A stretch of DNA of 27,542 bases from assembly GCA_036897625.1 (NCBI GenBank), contig JAYMTA010000513.1, positions 1 through 27,542 on the forward strand. The letters run 5' to 3'. How positions within the stretch are numbered: position 1 is the stretch's first letter; each line of letters opens with the position of its first letter. The notes under the pieces are model-generated. The model saw only the letters and a list, made by a program, of their open reading frames with translations. It did no database searches and was not told the origin of the DNA. Shown here piece after piece: positions 11,775 to 22,931 of the stretch. This stretch comes from Pelargonium cotyledonis. Lineage: Eukaryota; Streptophyta; Magnoliopsida; Geraniales; Geraniaceae. The translations under genes were made by a program, and so were the position numbers.

Positions 11775-13410
11775 TCCGAGGTATGTTAGCTCGGTTTTGT
11801 AAGTTTATACTGTTACTTTGAGAGCGGGAAATTCTTCGAGTAGTGAAATTTGTGGAGAGTTTTCATGCTACGATTACACTCAATTTGTTAACTACTTGAG
11901 AGGACTCTTTATCCAGAGAGTAAAATATATGTATATTAAATTAGTGTTACGAATTTACACTAGTGTACAATCCTTGCCACGAGTTCATGTGGAATGTAAG
12001 AGGGTAATTTGGTAATGTATTAACAAATCAGTTTGTTGATCAAGTCGCTGGTTTGATCACTCGAATTTGAGTTTGATCTATTTTTATTAGAAAAATGTTT
12101 TTTTTTTTAGTTTCTAACCATTCATTTTTTATATCTTGAATTAGTACTCAATTTGATTTTCAGAATATGTATATGATATTGTTCTCTTTTACTATGAAAG
12201 CGTAATGATTATTAATCTATAGAATCAACAAGTACAACTTCTAAAATTGTTGATGGGTCAGATTCAAAAATTAGTCCAATCACAACTGGGACAAATTTTG
12301 ACCAAGATGGGAGGATTATCATGAAACTGGGCGTTACCCAATTTAGAAAACTGGGAGCACTAGGCATGACTTCGCCCCTTGGCCTGTATTACCGAATTCA
12401 GAGACAAACCCAAACTTCCACCCTTGAAATACAGACCGGAAATGTATAGATAAAATAGATTACCAAAATAACAACTAAAACCTAAACAACTTACAACAAA
12501 AAAACATGAAAAGACATAATCTATCTGTAGTAGACATACTCTCGCAAGCTAGCCGATGATGGAGGCGAAGATGACAGTGCGTCGTCTGCAAACCGATTGA
12601 AGGAGATGAGCAACATGAATGATGAACCAATGAAAAATCAAGTCGAATTAGGTTGAAACTACTCAATCTGTGTTATTCGATTAAAATAAAGCGTGCATAA
12701 AAACTATTGAACGACCACCGATAAAAAAATTCGATGGTGGTTCAAATAAGGAACTCTGAAGAAGAATTACCTATTGCGGCTAGGGTTTCTAGAGGCAGAG
12801 ATATGTATACGGTTCTAATTTAACCTTAAAATAATAAATATGCTAATTTTGAAATTTTAACGTGACAATTCTTTTGTTGAATCAACTATTTTTAGTGGTG
12901 GAATTAATGAAATCATGAATGGAAGAATTAAGCAAAACTAAAATAAAATGAAATGTCATGTTCTTCCTCAATAAAGTTAGCACATATAATTTGTTGTTGA
13001 CAAGACTTGCATCAAACCTGATCTACAAGAGTTGTGGGTTTTGTATTGCAAATCGGGTTACCCCTTAACATAGAGTTAGCAGTTTGAACTCAAACTCAAA
13101 ATTTTGCGAGTTCGGGTTTCATATAATGGATATGAGTATTTATTTTACATTGATTTTGTCGTGAATAAATTGAAGGCCGAACAAACATTTAAATTTGAAC
13201 AAACTCACATTCACTTTTCGACAGAATTTAAATTAGATTCAAAATCCGAATTACTAGTTATGGGTTTAAAAATATGATCAACCTATTTGAAAGATTAACT
13301 GAGTCTATTTTCTTCAACTCGAATACATCGAAATGAGGCCAATTGAGAAACTCATGGTTTAGACCAAAAAATGTTGGTAAAAAATGTGGGTTCAAATAAG
13401 ATGTAATGTT
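11775..13410. other. Intergenic spacer between myosin and FAD synthetase, no gene recognised
   Basis: AT-rich sequence with only short ORFs. The probable myosin 3' end lies in the first 200 bases. Around 12770-12800 the minus strand reads AAACCCTAGCCGC, a telo-box-like motif found in plant leaders and some repeats. The stretch 12300-12800 is less AT-rich than its surroundings and could be an old repeat, but I find no ends or coding similarity in it. Confidence 0.5.
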
Positions 13411-13560
13411 TCCTAGGGGATGACGCCATGGTCAAGAATACATATCTCCATGTGGAACGTCGTGAGTTCAAATTCTATTGCGTCGGGTGGGGTAGGGTAG
13501 GGTTTAAAGGGGAGAGCTGCCCCTTGTTGTGCAGCTCAACTAGTTAATTTAAAAAAAAAA
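13411..13560 (+). mobile_element. tRNA-derived SINE
   Basis: About 150 bp with an internal RNA polymerase III promoter: a box A-like TGACGCCATGG (13421-13431) and a box B-like GTTCAAATTC (13466-13475), spaced as in tRNA genes, ending in an A10 tract (13551-13560). Before the tail a 7-bp stem (GAGCTGC/GCAGCTC, 13514-13520 with 13531-13537) could form a hairpin. Possible target duplications are ATGTAATGTT before and TGTAATAAATGTT after; they match only in part. It sits in the spacer about 240 bp upstream of the FAD synthetase start codon. The family is not identified. Confidence 0.7.
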
Positions 13561-13799
13561 TGTAATAAATGTTGTTTGGCACAAGAACATGTGCGTTCAA
13601 TGGGTGAATAGGAATAGCAATATGATGGATAGGTAGTATCAGATTTGAAGAACCAGACAGAGAGTGGAGGAAATTTGCGAAGCAGAAGAAGACGATGAAG
13701 AAGATTTCAACAGTAGAAATGGAGACACACAGACAAGGAATCGCAGGTTGTTAACGTCGTTACCTTAACCGAAACTGACTGAAACCGATATTTCTTATA

Positions 13800-16700
13800 A
13801 TGTTGTTGTCTGGCGGCGGAGGTGGGTCTCGTATTGCGCACCACTTTCGAGAATGTGACCATCACTGCTTCAGACCTATAGGGTTCCGAATTCGCAGCTC
13901 CACAATCTCCCGCCTCTCTTTTCCGCCGTCGCCGCACAACCGATTCTGTGGCTCCGTCCTTCGCCACCGCCTGCAGCGCAGAGGAATGTCCTCTGCCTCC
14001 ATTTTGCATTCCAAATCCTCCGGCGGAATTCCCGATTGTTTCAGGTAAATCGCATGCATATTAGATTCGAATGCAATTGTGTGATTTTTTTTATTCAGAT
14101 TGTGCTGTAATTGGTCGTGAATTCGTGAAATGGTGGAGTAACGAAGATAAAGTTTTGGATTGTGTTTGAAGATAGAGAATGGTGTAGTTTCAATTCACAA
14201 TGAACCTCTGTTATGTGTATTGTAGTTGGGGCTTGTGGTGAATTGTCATGGGAAAGGGCAAACTTGCTCAGCTTTTGCTTCTTTGCTCTATAAACTAGAC
14301 ATTGTTTTTTTTAGTAGTTTTGGCTATAGCTAATATTCACTAGCAACTGTGTTTTTTTTTTTCTCTCTAATTGTTTCGGTTTCTGTTGTAATTGGTTGTG
14401 TTCTTGAAATGATGGAGTAACGGATAGAAAGTTTTGATTTTTAATTGAAGAAAGAGACTTCTGTGGTTTCAGTTCACAATGAACCTTTGTTTTAGGTTTT
14501 GGCTGTGGCTTATGGTAATTTTCATTGGGGAAGAGCAACATTTGCTCAGCTCTGTTTCTGTAATCTCAAAATAATGCGTTCTTTTTTGTAAATTCAGCTA
14601 CTGATTAGGTAAGAAGTATACTCCCTCCCGTAACTTTGAAGTATTTTACTTTACGGATTTGTAGTTTTGTGGTATTTTATCATTTAGACGAAAAGTTTGA
14701 GATTTTCCTTAGGCATGATGCAGTTCTTGAGTGACACCAACCATAATAGCATTCATTTTCATGATTTGATTCTTAACTGTTGGTTATTATTTGAGATAAA
14801 ATCAACCATTTTTGGATGTGGTATGTTTCTGCTTATGTGCATAATTGCACATCTTTCTTATTCTGCGTTTGGTCAGCAATCTGATTGTTCTCTTGTCTTC
14901 GAAGCCAACGAGAAGATGACCACAAGCTTTCTTCTGAAGAATTATCCTCAGTGGCAGGTTACTTTTTAATTCTTCTCCATTTTTCTGTTCATTTGCTTTT
15001 TATTTGAGTAATATATGTTTACCATTGAATTTGTGAAAGAAATTAAGATATTTCATTTTCCGTAAGGATGTCTATCTGCATTCGGTTTGGTTTAATCCTT
15101 CCCAAATGTTGGTCTGAATGCTAAATCATATCTTATTTCACCATGTTAACTGTCATAACTCATAAGCATTGCTGTATTGATAGCAAAGCTATGTTCCCCA
15201 TTGTTATTGTTTATCTCTTTTTGTGCTAACTAATGAAATTTCTGAATGTTCAGACCTATATTTCTACAAGAATCATTAGCTTGTTTTCCGGTTTTCTTCT
15301 GCAATTAAGTACATATTAATCAGTGTGTATTGGTTTGTTGCATTGTCCTGTTAACTATATTGATATAACGCTCATTTGTGGAGTTCTTAAATGCTTAATT
15401 GCATTCATATTAACTGATTTGATCCCTATCTATGAAATTGAAATAAAGTCGACTTCACTATTGTGAAGGAAGAATCAGCATATTAAAACTATCTGTGATA
15501 GAGGAAAAAAAACGTGGTGAAAACATGTCATTTGGACATTGGGGATATTCTTTGGCTATCGCAAAAACAGTCAGCTGTGTATCTTTTGCAAATAATATAT
15601 TTTTGCTTGTGTTTTGTTGACTTTGGCCTTTCTGCTTTGCTTTCACTGTTTTAGAGAACGAACACACAAGCTGTTTATAAGTAAATTCATTTTGGCGCAC
15701 CATTTTTTTGTCCTTTTTTTTAACATCCTGTGCATATGTTTTCTATCTAATGTTTTAGTTATCCATCATACAGGAGGGATTGTAGCTCTGGGGAAGTTTG
15801 ATGCTCTTCACATTGGTCATCGAGAACTGGTAGTTCAAGCATCTAAAGTTGGAGTTCCGTTTCTTCTATCATTTGTAGGAATGGCTGAAGTACTTGGTTG
15901 GGAGCCTAGGTACACTGCTGCTTTTTCTTACCCTACTTTCAAAGTTTCAATTAATATTCAAATGTTTTCGGTTTCGCGCCCATGCAATGTGGGAAAGATG
16001 CCAAGGGCTTGTTTCCTTATATTTGAACTCTGATGAGTCTTACAGTTTTTTTTATCTCCTTTTGTGCCTTGTTTCCTCCTGTCCGTTTCGCTGGGTTCTA
16101 GGGTCAGTATTCTCCTAGGTTGTGTCGAGAATCCATATTGGAATGAAATTCCGAGAACTGAAAGCATTTTTTTTTGGTTTCAAGTTGCACCCGTAGTGTG
16201 TAATGTAGACACACTCTTGCTTTCACAGGTAAGGCTCTCTCTGATATGTAATTTTCTCTAAACAGGGCTCCGATAGTTGCCAAATGTGACCGGAAGCGGG
16301 TTCTCCACTCTTGGGCGCCATACTGTGGTGATGTGGCCCCAAAAGAGTTTGAGATAAACTTTTCAAGTGTTCGACATCTCAGTCCACGTTTATTTGTCGA
16401 GAAGCTGTCAAAGGAGCTTGGAGTCTCTGGTGTAGTAGCTGGTAAAGTAAACAAAACCATAATTCATCTTAGGTAGCATCTGGAATCAAGAATCGAAACG
16501 GGAATCAGATACTCCTTTCCGTTTCAATTATTTTATTCCAAGCGTTACCTTTGTTTTATTAAAAATATGTAACTTGATGATATTGACAAGGGTCCATATG
16601 TATCCATGGCAGGTGAAAACTACCGGTTTGGATACAAAGCAGCCGGCGATGCATCAGAGCTGGTAAGGCTGTGTTCTGAGTATGGTGTTGGTGCGTACAT

Positions 16701-17172
16701 AATAAAATCAGTGATGGACAAGAACCAAGACTTAAAAGACCTAGGATCGGGTCCAATAGATAAAAAAGAGCAAGGTCAAGTGTCGTCCACCCGTGTCCGC
16801 CATGCCCTAGCTGTAGGAGATATGAAATACGTGTCGGAGCTTCTAGGTAGGAACCATAGGCTTATACTGATGGCGAAAGACTTGGAAGGGTTGAGAATGA
16901 GAAGCGAAAGTAGTAAACATATAGTGACGGTTCCTAGGTCATGGCTGCTAAATTTAGCGCCGAAGGAGGGTTTGTATGAGGAGTGTGGGGTATTTTGGGG
17001 TGGGGAAAAGAATGAAGAAATGAAAACATCATGTAGAGTAGAGATTGAGAGGAGAGAGATCCATATGGAAGTAGATGAGATGGAAAGTATATGTAATTTT
17101 TTTGATAATCCTCAAGAAATGCCACTCTTGGGTATTGAATTTGGTCATTTGGAAGTTGGTGATTGTGTATAG
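13800..17172 (+). CDS. RIBF1: FAD synthetase (FMN adenylyltransferase), chloroplast-type, RibF-like
   Basis: Transfers AMP from ATP to FMN to make FAD. Exons: 13800-14044, 14905-14957, 15774-15909, 16266-16441, 16613-17172; phases join into 389 codons. The 53-nt exon 2 was found by matching phase: it enters with two bases from exon 1 and reads ...SQREDD...SSVAG into [12 protein letters not shown], as in family members. The first 75 or so residues are Ser/Arg-rich and poor in acids, fitting a plastid transit peptide. Catalytic signatures are [10 protein letters not shown] (106-115, the nucleotidyltransferase HIGH motif), GENYRFGY (204-211) and SSTRVR (261-266). The bacterial C-terminal riboflavin kinase module is absent, as is normal for plant plastid RibF. 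The start gives [12 protein letters not shown], resembling the family opening. RIBF1 versus RIBF2 cannot be separated here, except that the F-box/LRR and GEM-like neighbours match the Arabidopsis RIBF1 locus. Confidence 0.94.
16472..16549. mobile_element. Small palindromic MITE-like insert in FAD synthetase intron 4
   Basis: A 78-bp stretch begins GGTAGCATCTGGAAT and ends ATTCCAAGCGTTACC. The two arms, about 31 bp each, are imperfect inverted repeats (GAAACGG at the inner end of one, CCGTTTC in the other). It lies in the 171-bp intron 4 and makes up nearly half of it. No clear target duplication is visible, so the superfamily is not assigned. Confidence 0.5.
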
Positions 17173-18331
17173 TTTGGGAAAATTATACTATACACACACA
17201 TGAATAATGTGGCTTCATTGTTGAAATGTCTTTTTTACATGTTATCTACTGAAATTGCTAGCTATTGTTGGTGAGGTTGAGTATGGGAGAAGAAAGGGCA
17301 GCAATCTATGAAATGGATTGGCAAATGACTTCTTTAATGGGTCTCCAACCCATAAAGCAAGGGTTTTTTTTTTTTTTTTTTTTCCTTCTAAAATGAATTT
17401 TTACAATTCGGGTTTTGAGCAGATTTTGGTAGAAAAATATCAACTTGCAAAAGATACGATTTTTGGGTTGCGGTTTTTATGCAGAATATGTGTGAATTAT
17501 TATGGAGTTGCTCGAACCGGCATGGCATGTATGTTTTCTTAACTTTTTTTAGTTTATATTCATAATCTTAGACGTGTTGTTGACAATTTATACATTAACC
17601 AGTGGACACTTGAAACTTAACATGACTTTCTGAACTCTAGACTTGTCCAGCTTCGGGTTGGGTCATATTTCTCAAGAGTTAATACAAGTCGAGTCCAATT
17701 GGGCCAATCCAACATGTTTGGCATGAAAAATCGACCCGAAATCTAGAAAGATTTGGTGGGGATGGAATATCCTGTGCAGTATAATTCCCATACCCTGGAA
17801 TGAGATAAGATTGAAAACAGAGAATTGGAATATTCTTGGCACCGACCAAGCATCTTCACTCCATAACTTGTTGGACAATTTGACAATCCTTTTTCTATGG
17901 ACAAATAAAGCACAGCCACTTATACGTAGCGTAAGCATATTTTATGGCATGAAACATAACATACAATAAAGTGGGAACCCACTTTTACAACTAATCAAAT
18001 AATAGAAAAAACCTAGAATTTGTAATAATTATGCCCCGCAAAATAACTCGCAACTTGATAAATATTTGAGCTCTTTTTGCACCGCCTGTTTTGGTTTGAG
18101 ACCAAACTCGGTCCACAATTCACTTGATTTATAATAACGAGTCACGTACTGTGAGTCATTCGATATTATTTAGTTACATGTTAACTTCACGCCGGCGAAA
18201 CTTACCAAAGTTGATGGGTAGCTTTGTCTCCTTTCACACTACTATAAACATATACTGGCTACTACAAGTTAGCCTGTAATTATTGTGATGAATTGGTTTG
18301 ATACAATTGGTTGGTTGGTTGGTTTTGTTTC
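17173..18331. other. Intergenic spacer with poly-T tract, no gene recognised
   Basis: Contains the FAD synthetase 3' UTR in its first few hundred bases, a run of 20 T at 17364-17383, and a short TTGG repeat (about 18307-18324) just before the next promoter. The part 17640-17760 carries CGGGTTGGGTCA and CGACCCGAAAT, wording common in degenerate plant hAT MITEs, but I could not define ends. Confidence 0.5.
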
Positions 18332-18340
18332 CATATAAAA
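18332..18340 (+). promoter_or_regulatory. Putative TATA box of the DUF829 hydrolase gene
   Basis: CATATAAAA, a good match to the plant TATA consensus, follows a TTGG repeat. It would set transcription to start near 18360-18370, right at the upstream ATG at 18362. Confidence 0.5.
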
Positions 18341-18361
18341 CAGGACACGACAGAGGAACCA

Positions 18362-19212
18362 ATGTCTCTCCATAAAACGCCCGTACGATTCTCTTTCTGC
18401 TCTCGTCTTCTCTTCCATTTTCAAGGTCAGTCCTTTCTTTTCCCTCTTCTCTTTCTATCTATCTGATTCCTATCTTCATCCATTGATTCACTTCAGTCTG
18501 CATTTCAATTTCATCTTCTCTCTGTAACTGGAATTGCATTGGCAAAACGAAACCTCCATTGATTCGACTTTGGGCATTGCCTGATTGGTTAGGTTAGCTT
18601 CTGGAGCTGAAACTGAAACAACCTAGTTAGGGTTTAGGGTTTCAATTTTAGGACCATGAACCCTCCAAAATCTTTTTCCTTTTTTTATATTTGTTTATTT
18701 GCTGTTGCTCTCAATATAAATAAACTGATTGCCCATGTCATCTTCTCATTTCAGGCATGCCCCATTTATAAAACTCTAAAAAAAAAACCGTTTTTTTTAT
18801 TGAGAAATAAGATCTTGCTCTCTATTTTATTTGTTTCTCTATAGAATATGCTGTGAGAAAAAAGGTTCTAAGCCGAACTAATGAGTAGATGACACGTCAT
18901 GAATTCATACTCCTACCTGTCCCAATGAATTTGTGTCATATGCTATTTGCTGTTGTTTTGTTAATGTTGTTTACCCCATTGACTGCTAGTTAGATGATCT
19001 TCAACTGTGACATTGAAGGCCATGTTTTACTTGTAATTCATCCCTTTTCTTTTGTTTGACTCTTCTATGCTACTCTTTGTTTCCTTGCAGGGACCTTCTT
19101 AGGAAGCTTCTTGCTCTGTTGCCCAATTTATAGAAACGGTCGGGCTGTCAAATTACTTGAAGCTGTGGGGCGTACAAATTTCGTTACCGCCCCGATTTTA
19201 TTGAACAAATAG
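18362..19212 (+). other. Possible spliced upstream ORF in the leader of the DUF829 gene (61 codons)
   Basis: Two probable leader exons, about 18362-18425 (donor CAAG/GTCAG) and 19091-19220 (acceptor CTTGCAG, donor ACCAG/GTTAG), join so that an ATG at 18362-18364 reads through the splice to TAG at 19210-19212, giving 61 codons starting MSLHKTPVRF. A third segment opening at 19384 carries the main start codon. If transcription starts downstream of 18362, this ATG is absent from the mRNA. No recognised domain. It could be a regulatory uORF or a chance reading frame. Confidence 0.3.
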
Positions 19213-19476
19213 CTAACCAGGTTAGACTCAAACAACATATGTCTCTATTATATATTACATGTTTTAACATGCTCTTCCTTTTACTCTATCTAATTAACAG
19301 CGTGTTTTTTCACGTGTCTATTGCTTTGTATTGTGGTCCTCTTTCTCATAATTTCTTAATCTTGTGCACATTTCATTTTGCAGGTGCTTCTCCTTGTTCC
19401 AAGTTTTGGCTTTATGCTTTACTGGGTCTTTATTATATTTCAATTGGCATGAAAAGTTGTTTTTCTGTAATACAAT

Positions 19477-22228
19477 ATGGGTTCCTTGTCCGGAATCCTC
19501 CAACGACCTCTAGTCACTGCTGCTGCGGTTGCCGTGGCTTCGGTGTCCATAGACATACCCGATAAAATATCACCCATCAAATCATCAGACACTTGCTCCA
19601 TCCCGGAACACCTAAACCCTGCTTCTGTCGAAGAACCAAAGTCATTGTGGGTTTCTCATATTTCAGTTTCTAAGCTTGCAGAGTTGTCCTTTGTCACGAG
19701 AATTCAAGTACCCGTGCCTAACTTTCGTTACCCAGCTCCTACTTTGAGCCACAAGTTTATCCCAAACTGGCTTGATTCTTCGGTAGCTTCCCCTGTTCTT
19801 GATCTGTATCAATCTGCAGATTTGATCAGGGCACCAAAGCCGGCTTCATTAACCAATACTGCTGCTACCGCCCCTTCGGAGGTTTCATATAGATGGCATT
19901 TGCCAAAGCCAAGTGCTATTGATTTCTCTAGGAACGCGGGTTGTTCATCAGCAAAGTCTAGAACGGTGGTGGTTCTGCTGGGTTGGTTGGGTGCTAAGCA
20001 GAAACATTTGAAGAGATATGCAGAGTGGTACACTTTGATGGGGTTTCAAGTCATTACCTTCACATTGCCTATGGCCGAGATTCTCAGTTACCAGGTTGGT
20101 GGGAAAGCCGAAAAACATATTGACTTGCTTGTGAACCATATGGCTGATTGGTTAGAAGGGGAGCATGGAAAGAATCTAGTTTTTCACACTTTCAGCAACA
20201 CCGGATGGTTAACGTAAATAATCTATCTCTACACCCTTTGTTCTTATTTATTATGTTATCTGTGGGGTCTTTTTTTAATATTTTGTTGCTGGGTCAATCT
20301 TGTTGCAGATATGGAGTTATATTGGAGAAGTTTCAGAAGCAGGATCCTTCCTTAACAGGTCGGATTAGGGGTTGCATTGTTGATTCTGCTCCCGTCGCAA
20401 CTCCTGACCCTCAGGTAAATTATCCTTGCTGATGCATATGTACCGGCTTTCATTAATGCTTGATTATGCATAAACCGTGAGAAGAGATTGATTATTGACC
20501 TCTACTTTGTCATCATAAATTGGTAAATTCTGTTAGAATCCTGAATTTTTGGCATCAATACTTGCAATTGCCTTTGTAAGTCAATCCCGTGCACCTCCAC
20601 TTCTTAGGACTTTGCCCCCTTCGTTTGTCGAGTAAGCTATCTAGGTAGTGTTTGAACTAATATTTTTGGAATGAGAATGAGAATAAAAAATCCTCGTTCC
20701 CATTCCAAAGCCATTTTCGTGACCAAAAGGTTATAATCTAAACATTGAGCATTCTCTTTCCCATTCCTGAACAGAAAAAATTCTAAACCAACTAGGCTTG
20801 TAGAGTTTAAACTTTATTTCAGACTTTTCAGCGTCTTGGTCCTACATTATGCATTGTTTATCGCCTGACCTTTATGTTTTCCAGATTCCAATATATAATC
20901 TAATTTGTCAGAAAATTCGATGGCCAGTTGAGTTTTAACTTTGTTTATTGTTTAGTGTTATGTGAGTATGCATGATACAATGTGTATTGCATGGCATCAT
21001 ATTCTCGATGATTAGTATCTACTAAACTAGCGATCATGTGTTGATATTTTCTTTCGAAGTTGAATTAACTTTTCCTTTACTTTCTTTTGTTATTTAGGTA
21101 TGGGCCTCGGGTTTTTCTGCAGCATTTTTGAAAAAACATAGCGTGGCAACAAAGGGAGTGATGAAAGATGATGAACCAGGCATGAACATATTGGTCCATG
21201 ACAAAACAGTTTCAGAACATAAACCTGCTGTAACGGAAACAGCTTTGCTATACGTTCTGGAGAAATTCTTTCACGTGGTTCTGAATCTTCCTACGATCAA
21301 TAGGTAATATACACTAAAGATAATGTCAAGATTCTATAATTTGCAAATTTTCACACTATATCAATTAGTTTAGGAACTGTTGGTAGTAAGTAGTAACTCA
21401 TGTACAGAGCTGACAATTCGTGTTGATGTTTCCGCATCGTGTTAAAAGGTGAAATATGTGTTATGTGGGCCAACACAAACACGAGACGGATAATAATCGT
21501 TCTGGCGTGCCGTGTTTGTGTCAGCAACATAAACCAGTAGATGTTGCTCACATTCTCATTTTTCAATCTCGTTACTTAAGTGCAATAGATTTGGATGATA
21601 AGTGTAGGGCTGTGAGTGATAAAGAGGAAATGAAACGAAAGAAAACTAGAGAGGAGAGATACAAAAGAGAAGGGATTAGTCAGTTAACCTAGGCTATAAT
21701 ATAGCAATATAAAATTACTATTTGATCATTAATCATGCAAACGTGTTGTGCATGTTTCACACGTCCAACACGAGCACAACACGATTACTAAAGATAATGG
21801 ATTCTTTAACACAAACTCGACACATTAGTAAATATGACGAGCCCAAGCACTTAAATTTTGCCATCTTCATGATGTGTCACGCGTCGCGTCTCAAATTGTC
21901 AGCTCTACTCACATATATGAACACTGAATTTACATTCTCAAGTATCTCGCTATTGCATTACAGGAGGCTTTGTGATGTTCTGGATTTATTGTTGTCGCAA
22001 CAACCTAGATGTCCACAGTTGTATATCTATAGTTCTGCGGATAGGGTCATCCCCGCAGGATCTGTGGAATCGTTTATAGAGGAACAGCGAAAGGCGGGAC
22101 GCGAAGTTAGGGCTTGTAATTTTGTCTCTACACCTCATGTTGATCATTTTAGAAGTGACCCAAAACTATATACATATCAGCTGACTGAGTTTTTGGAGGA
22201 CTGTGTGCTTACTTGTAGCAAGAAGTGA
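19477..22228 (+). CDS. DUF829 / TMEM53-like alpha/beta-hydrolase, 4 coding exons
   Basis: Exons 19477-20213, 20309-20414, 21098-21303 and 21964-22228 join in phase into 437 codons. Residues 1 to about 160 are Ser/Ala/Pro-rich and variable. The hydrolase core then begins with VVVLLGWLGAKQKHLKRYAEWY. The probable catalytic triad is Ser240 in FHTFSNTGW (a variant nucleophile elbow), Asp376 in YSSADRVIP, and His408 or His411 in TPHVDHFRSDP. These three blocks in this order define the eukaryotic DUF829 family. Substrate unknown; animal TMEM53 lies at the nuclear envelope, but no clear transmembrane helix is seen here. The start MGSLSGI agrees with the recalled Arabidopsis homologue At3g19970. No disruption is seen. 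Intron 3 holds a hAT-type element. Two upstream leader exons are likely. Confidence 0.9.
20645..20790. repeat. MITE-like inverted repeat in intron 2 of the DUF829 gene
   Basis: GGAATGAGAATGAG at 20668-20681 pairs with CTCGTTCCCATTCC at 20693-20706 at 12 of 14 positions, and a third related stretch (TTTCCCATTCCT) follows near 20757-20768. The left part GGTAGTGTTTGAA resembles the end of the insert at 16472-16549. Limits are approximate and no target duplication was found. Confidence 0.35.
21405..21907. mobile_element. hAT-type non-autonomous element (MITE copy B) in intron 3 of the DUF829 gene
   Basis: A 503-bp segment begins CAGAGCTGACAATT and ends AATTGTCAGCTCTA, so 13 of 14 terminal bases are inverted repeats. 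The flanking 8-mers CTCATGTA (21397-21404) and CTCACATA (21908-21915) match at 6 of 8 positions, a decayed hAT target duplication. The subterminal regions carry several CGTGTT/AACACG motifs. Its left end aligns with the inverted right end of copy A. No transposase frame is present. It fills most of the 660-bp intron 3. Confidence 0.85.
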
Positions 22229-22931
22229 AGCCATTCATGAACTGACCATGACTCTAATGATCTTTTTTTCTCTTTTATACCTTTTTGTTCTTTAAATTTA
22301 TGAAGTGTATATATATATATCAATTCATTGGAGGAATTTCTAGTTATTATTTTGACTTGCACATGAAGAATTTGTGCAAACGGAAGATATCATTTGTCAT
22401 TTAATACAGTTCAATAGCTCCATTGCATTACTTTTTTTAGCAATTGTCATTGCAAGTATGGCTATTGAAATAATGTTATTTGTCCGAGTTTCTTTAATTG
22501 TCGATCGGTGATATGTTCTACGACGTATGGTCGATGATCATCGACAATTGAAAATTCGGGTTGAAAAGACGAAAGTACCAAACTTGAAAGGGGTATGGAT
22601 CCATGCAGATGTTAGGACTTGGATCTTAGCTTTTACGGGGAAAATGTGTGGTTGAATGCGAGTTTTCAACGGGCTGAGCAAAAACAACATCTTGCCACTT
22701 ATCCTGTAAAAATACGGCACAAGTCGAATAAAATTGGACAAATTCACATATGTACACTAAAGTTTAAAATCCAATCAGAAATCTAAATTACCACACCTAT
22801 ACTGAATCCAACCAATTTTCGGATTGAGCTAGCTAGCTAGCACATACCAATCCGTACAAGTTGTCACGAAACCCAAAATCCGCACTTCTTCAAGTCAGGT
22901 TTGGATTCGGCTCCTCAAACCCCCGGCGAAG
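22229..22931. other. Intergenic spacer with a palindromic segment
   Basis: Holds the DUF829 3' UTR, a short TA run near 22307-22320 and, at 22496-22549, a pair of perfect 10-bp inverted arms (AATTGTCGAT and ATCGACAATT). The right arm is part of a 16-bp perfect palindrome GTCGATGATCATCGAC (22530-22545). A GCTA repeat lies near 22830. The last part is the leader of the F-box/LRR gene. No TATA box is evident. Confidence 0.6.

Noticed and set aside
13066-13330. Possible further hAT MITE (GTTCGGGTTTC, AACTCGAATA words)
   Set aside because: No terminal inverted repeats or target duplication could be found.
14697-14969. 90-codon frame as FAD synthetase exon 2
   Set aside because: Its phase fits neither exon 1 nor exon 3. 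The other frame at 14905-14957 fits both and matches the family.
15614-15773. Upstream extension of FAD synthetase exon 3
   Set aside because: The stretch is T-rich intron that is open only by chance; the acceptor ATACAG at 15773 joins the family sequence in phase.
21722-22228. 168-codon frame as one DUF829 exon
   Set aside because: Its first 81 codons lie in MITE copy B and the intron. Only the part from 21964 is coding, as shown by the CAG acceptor and phase 2 join.
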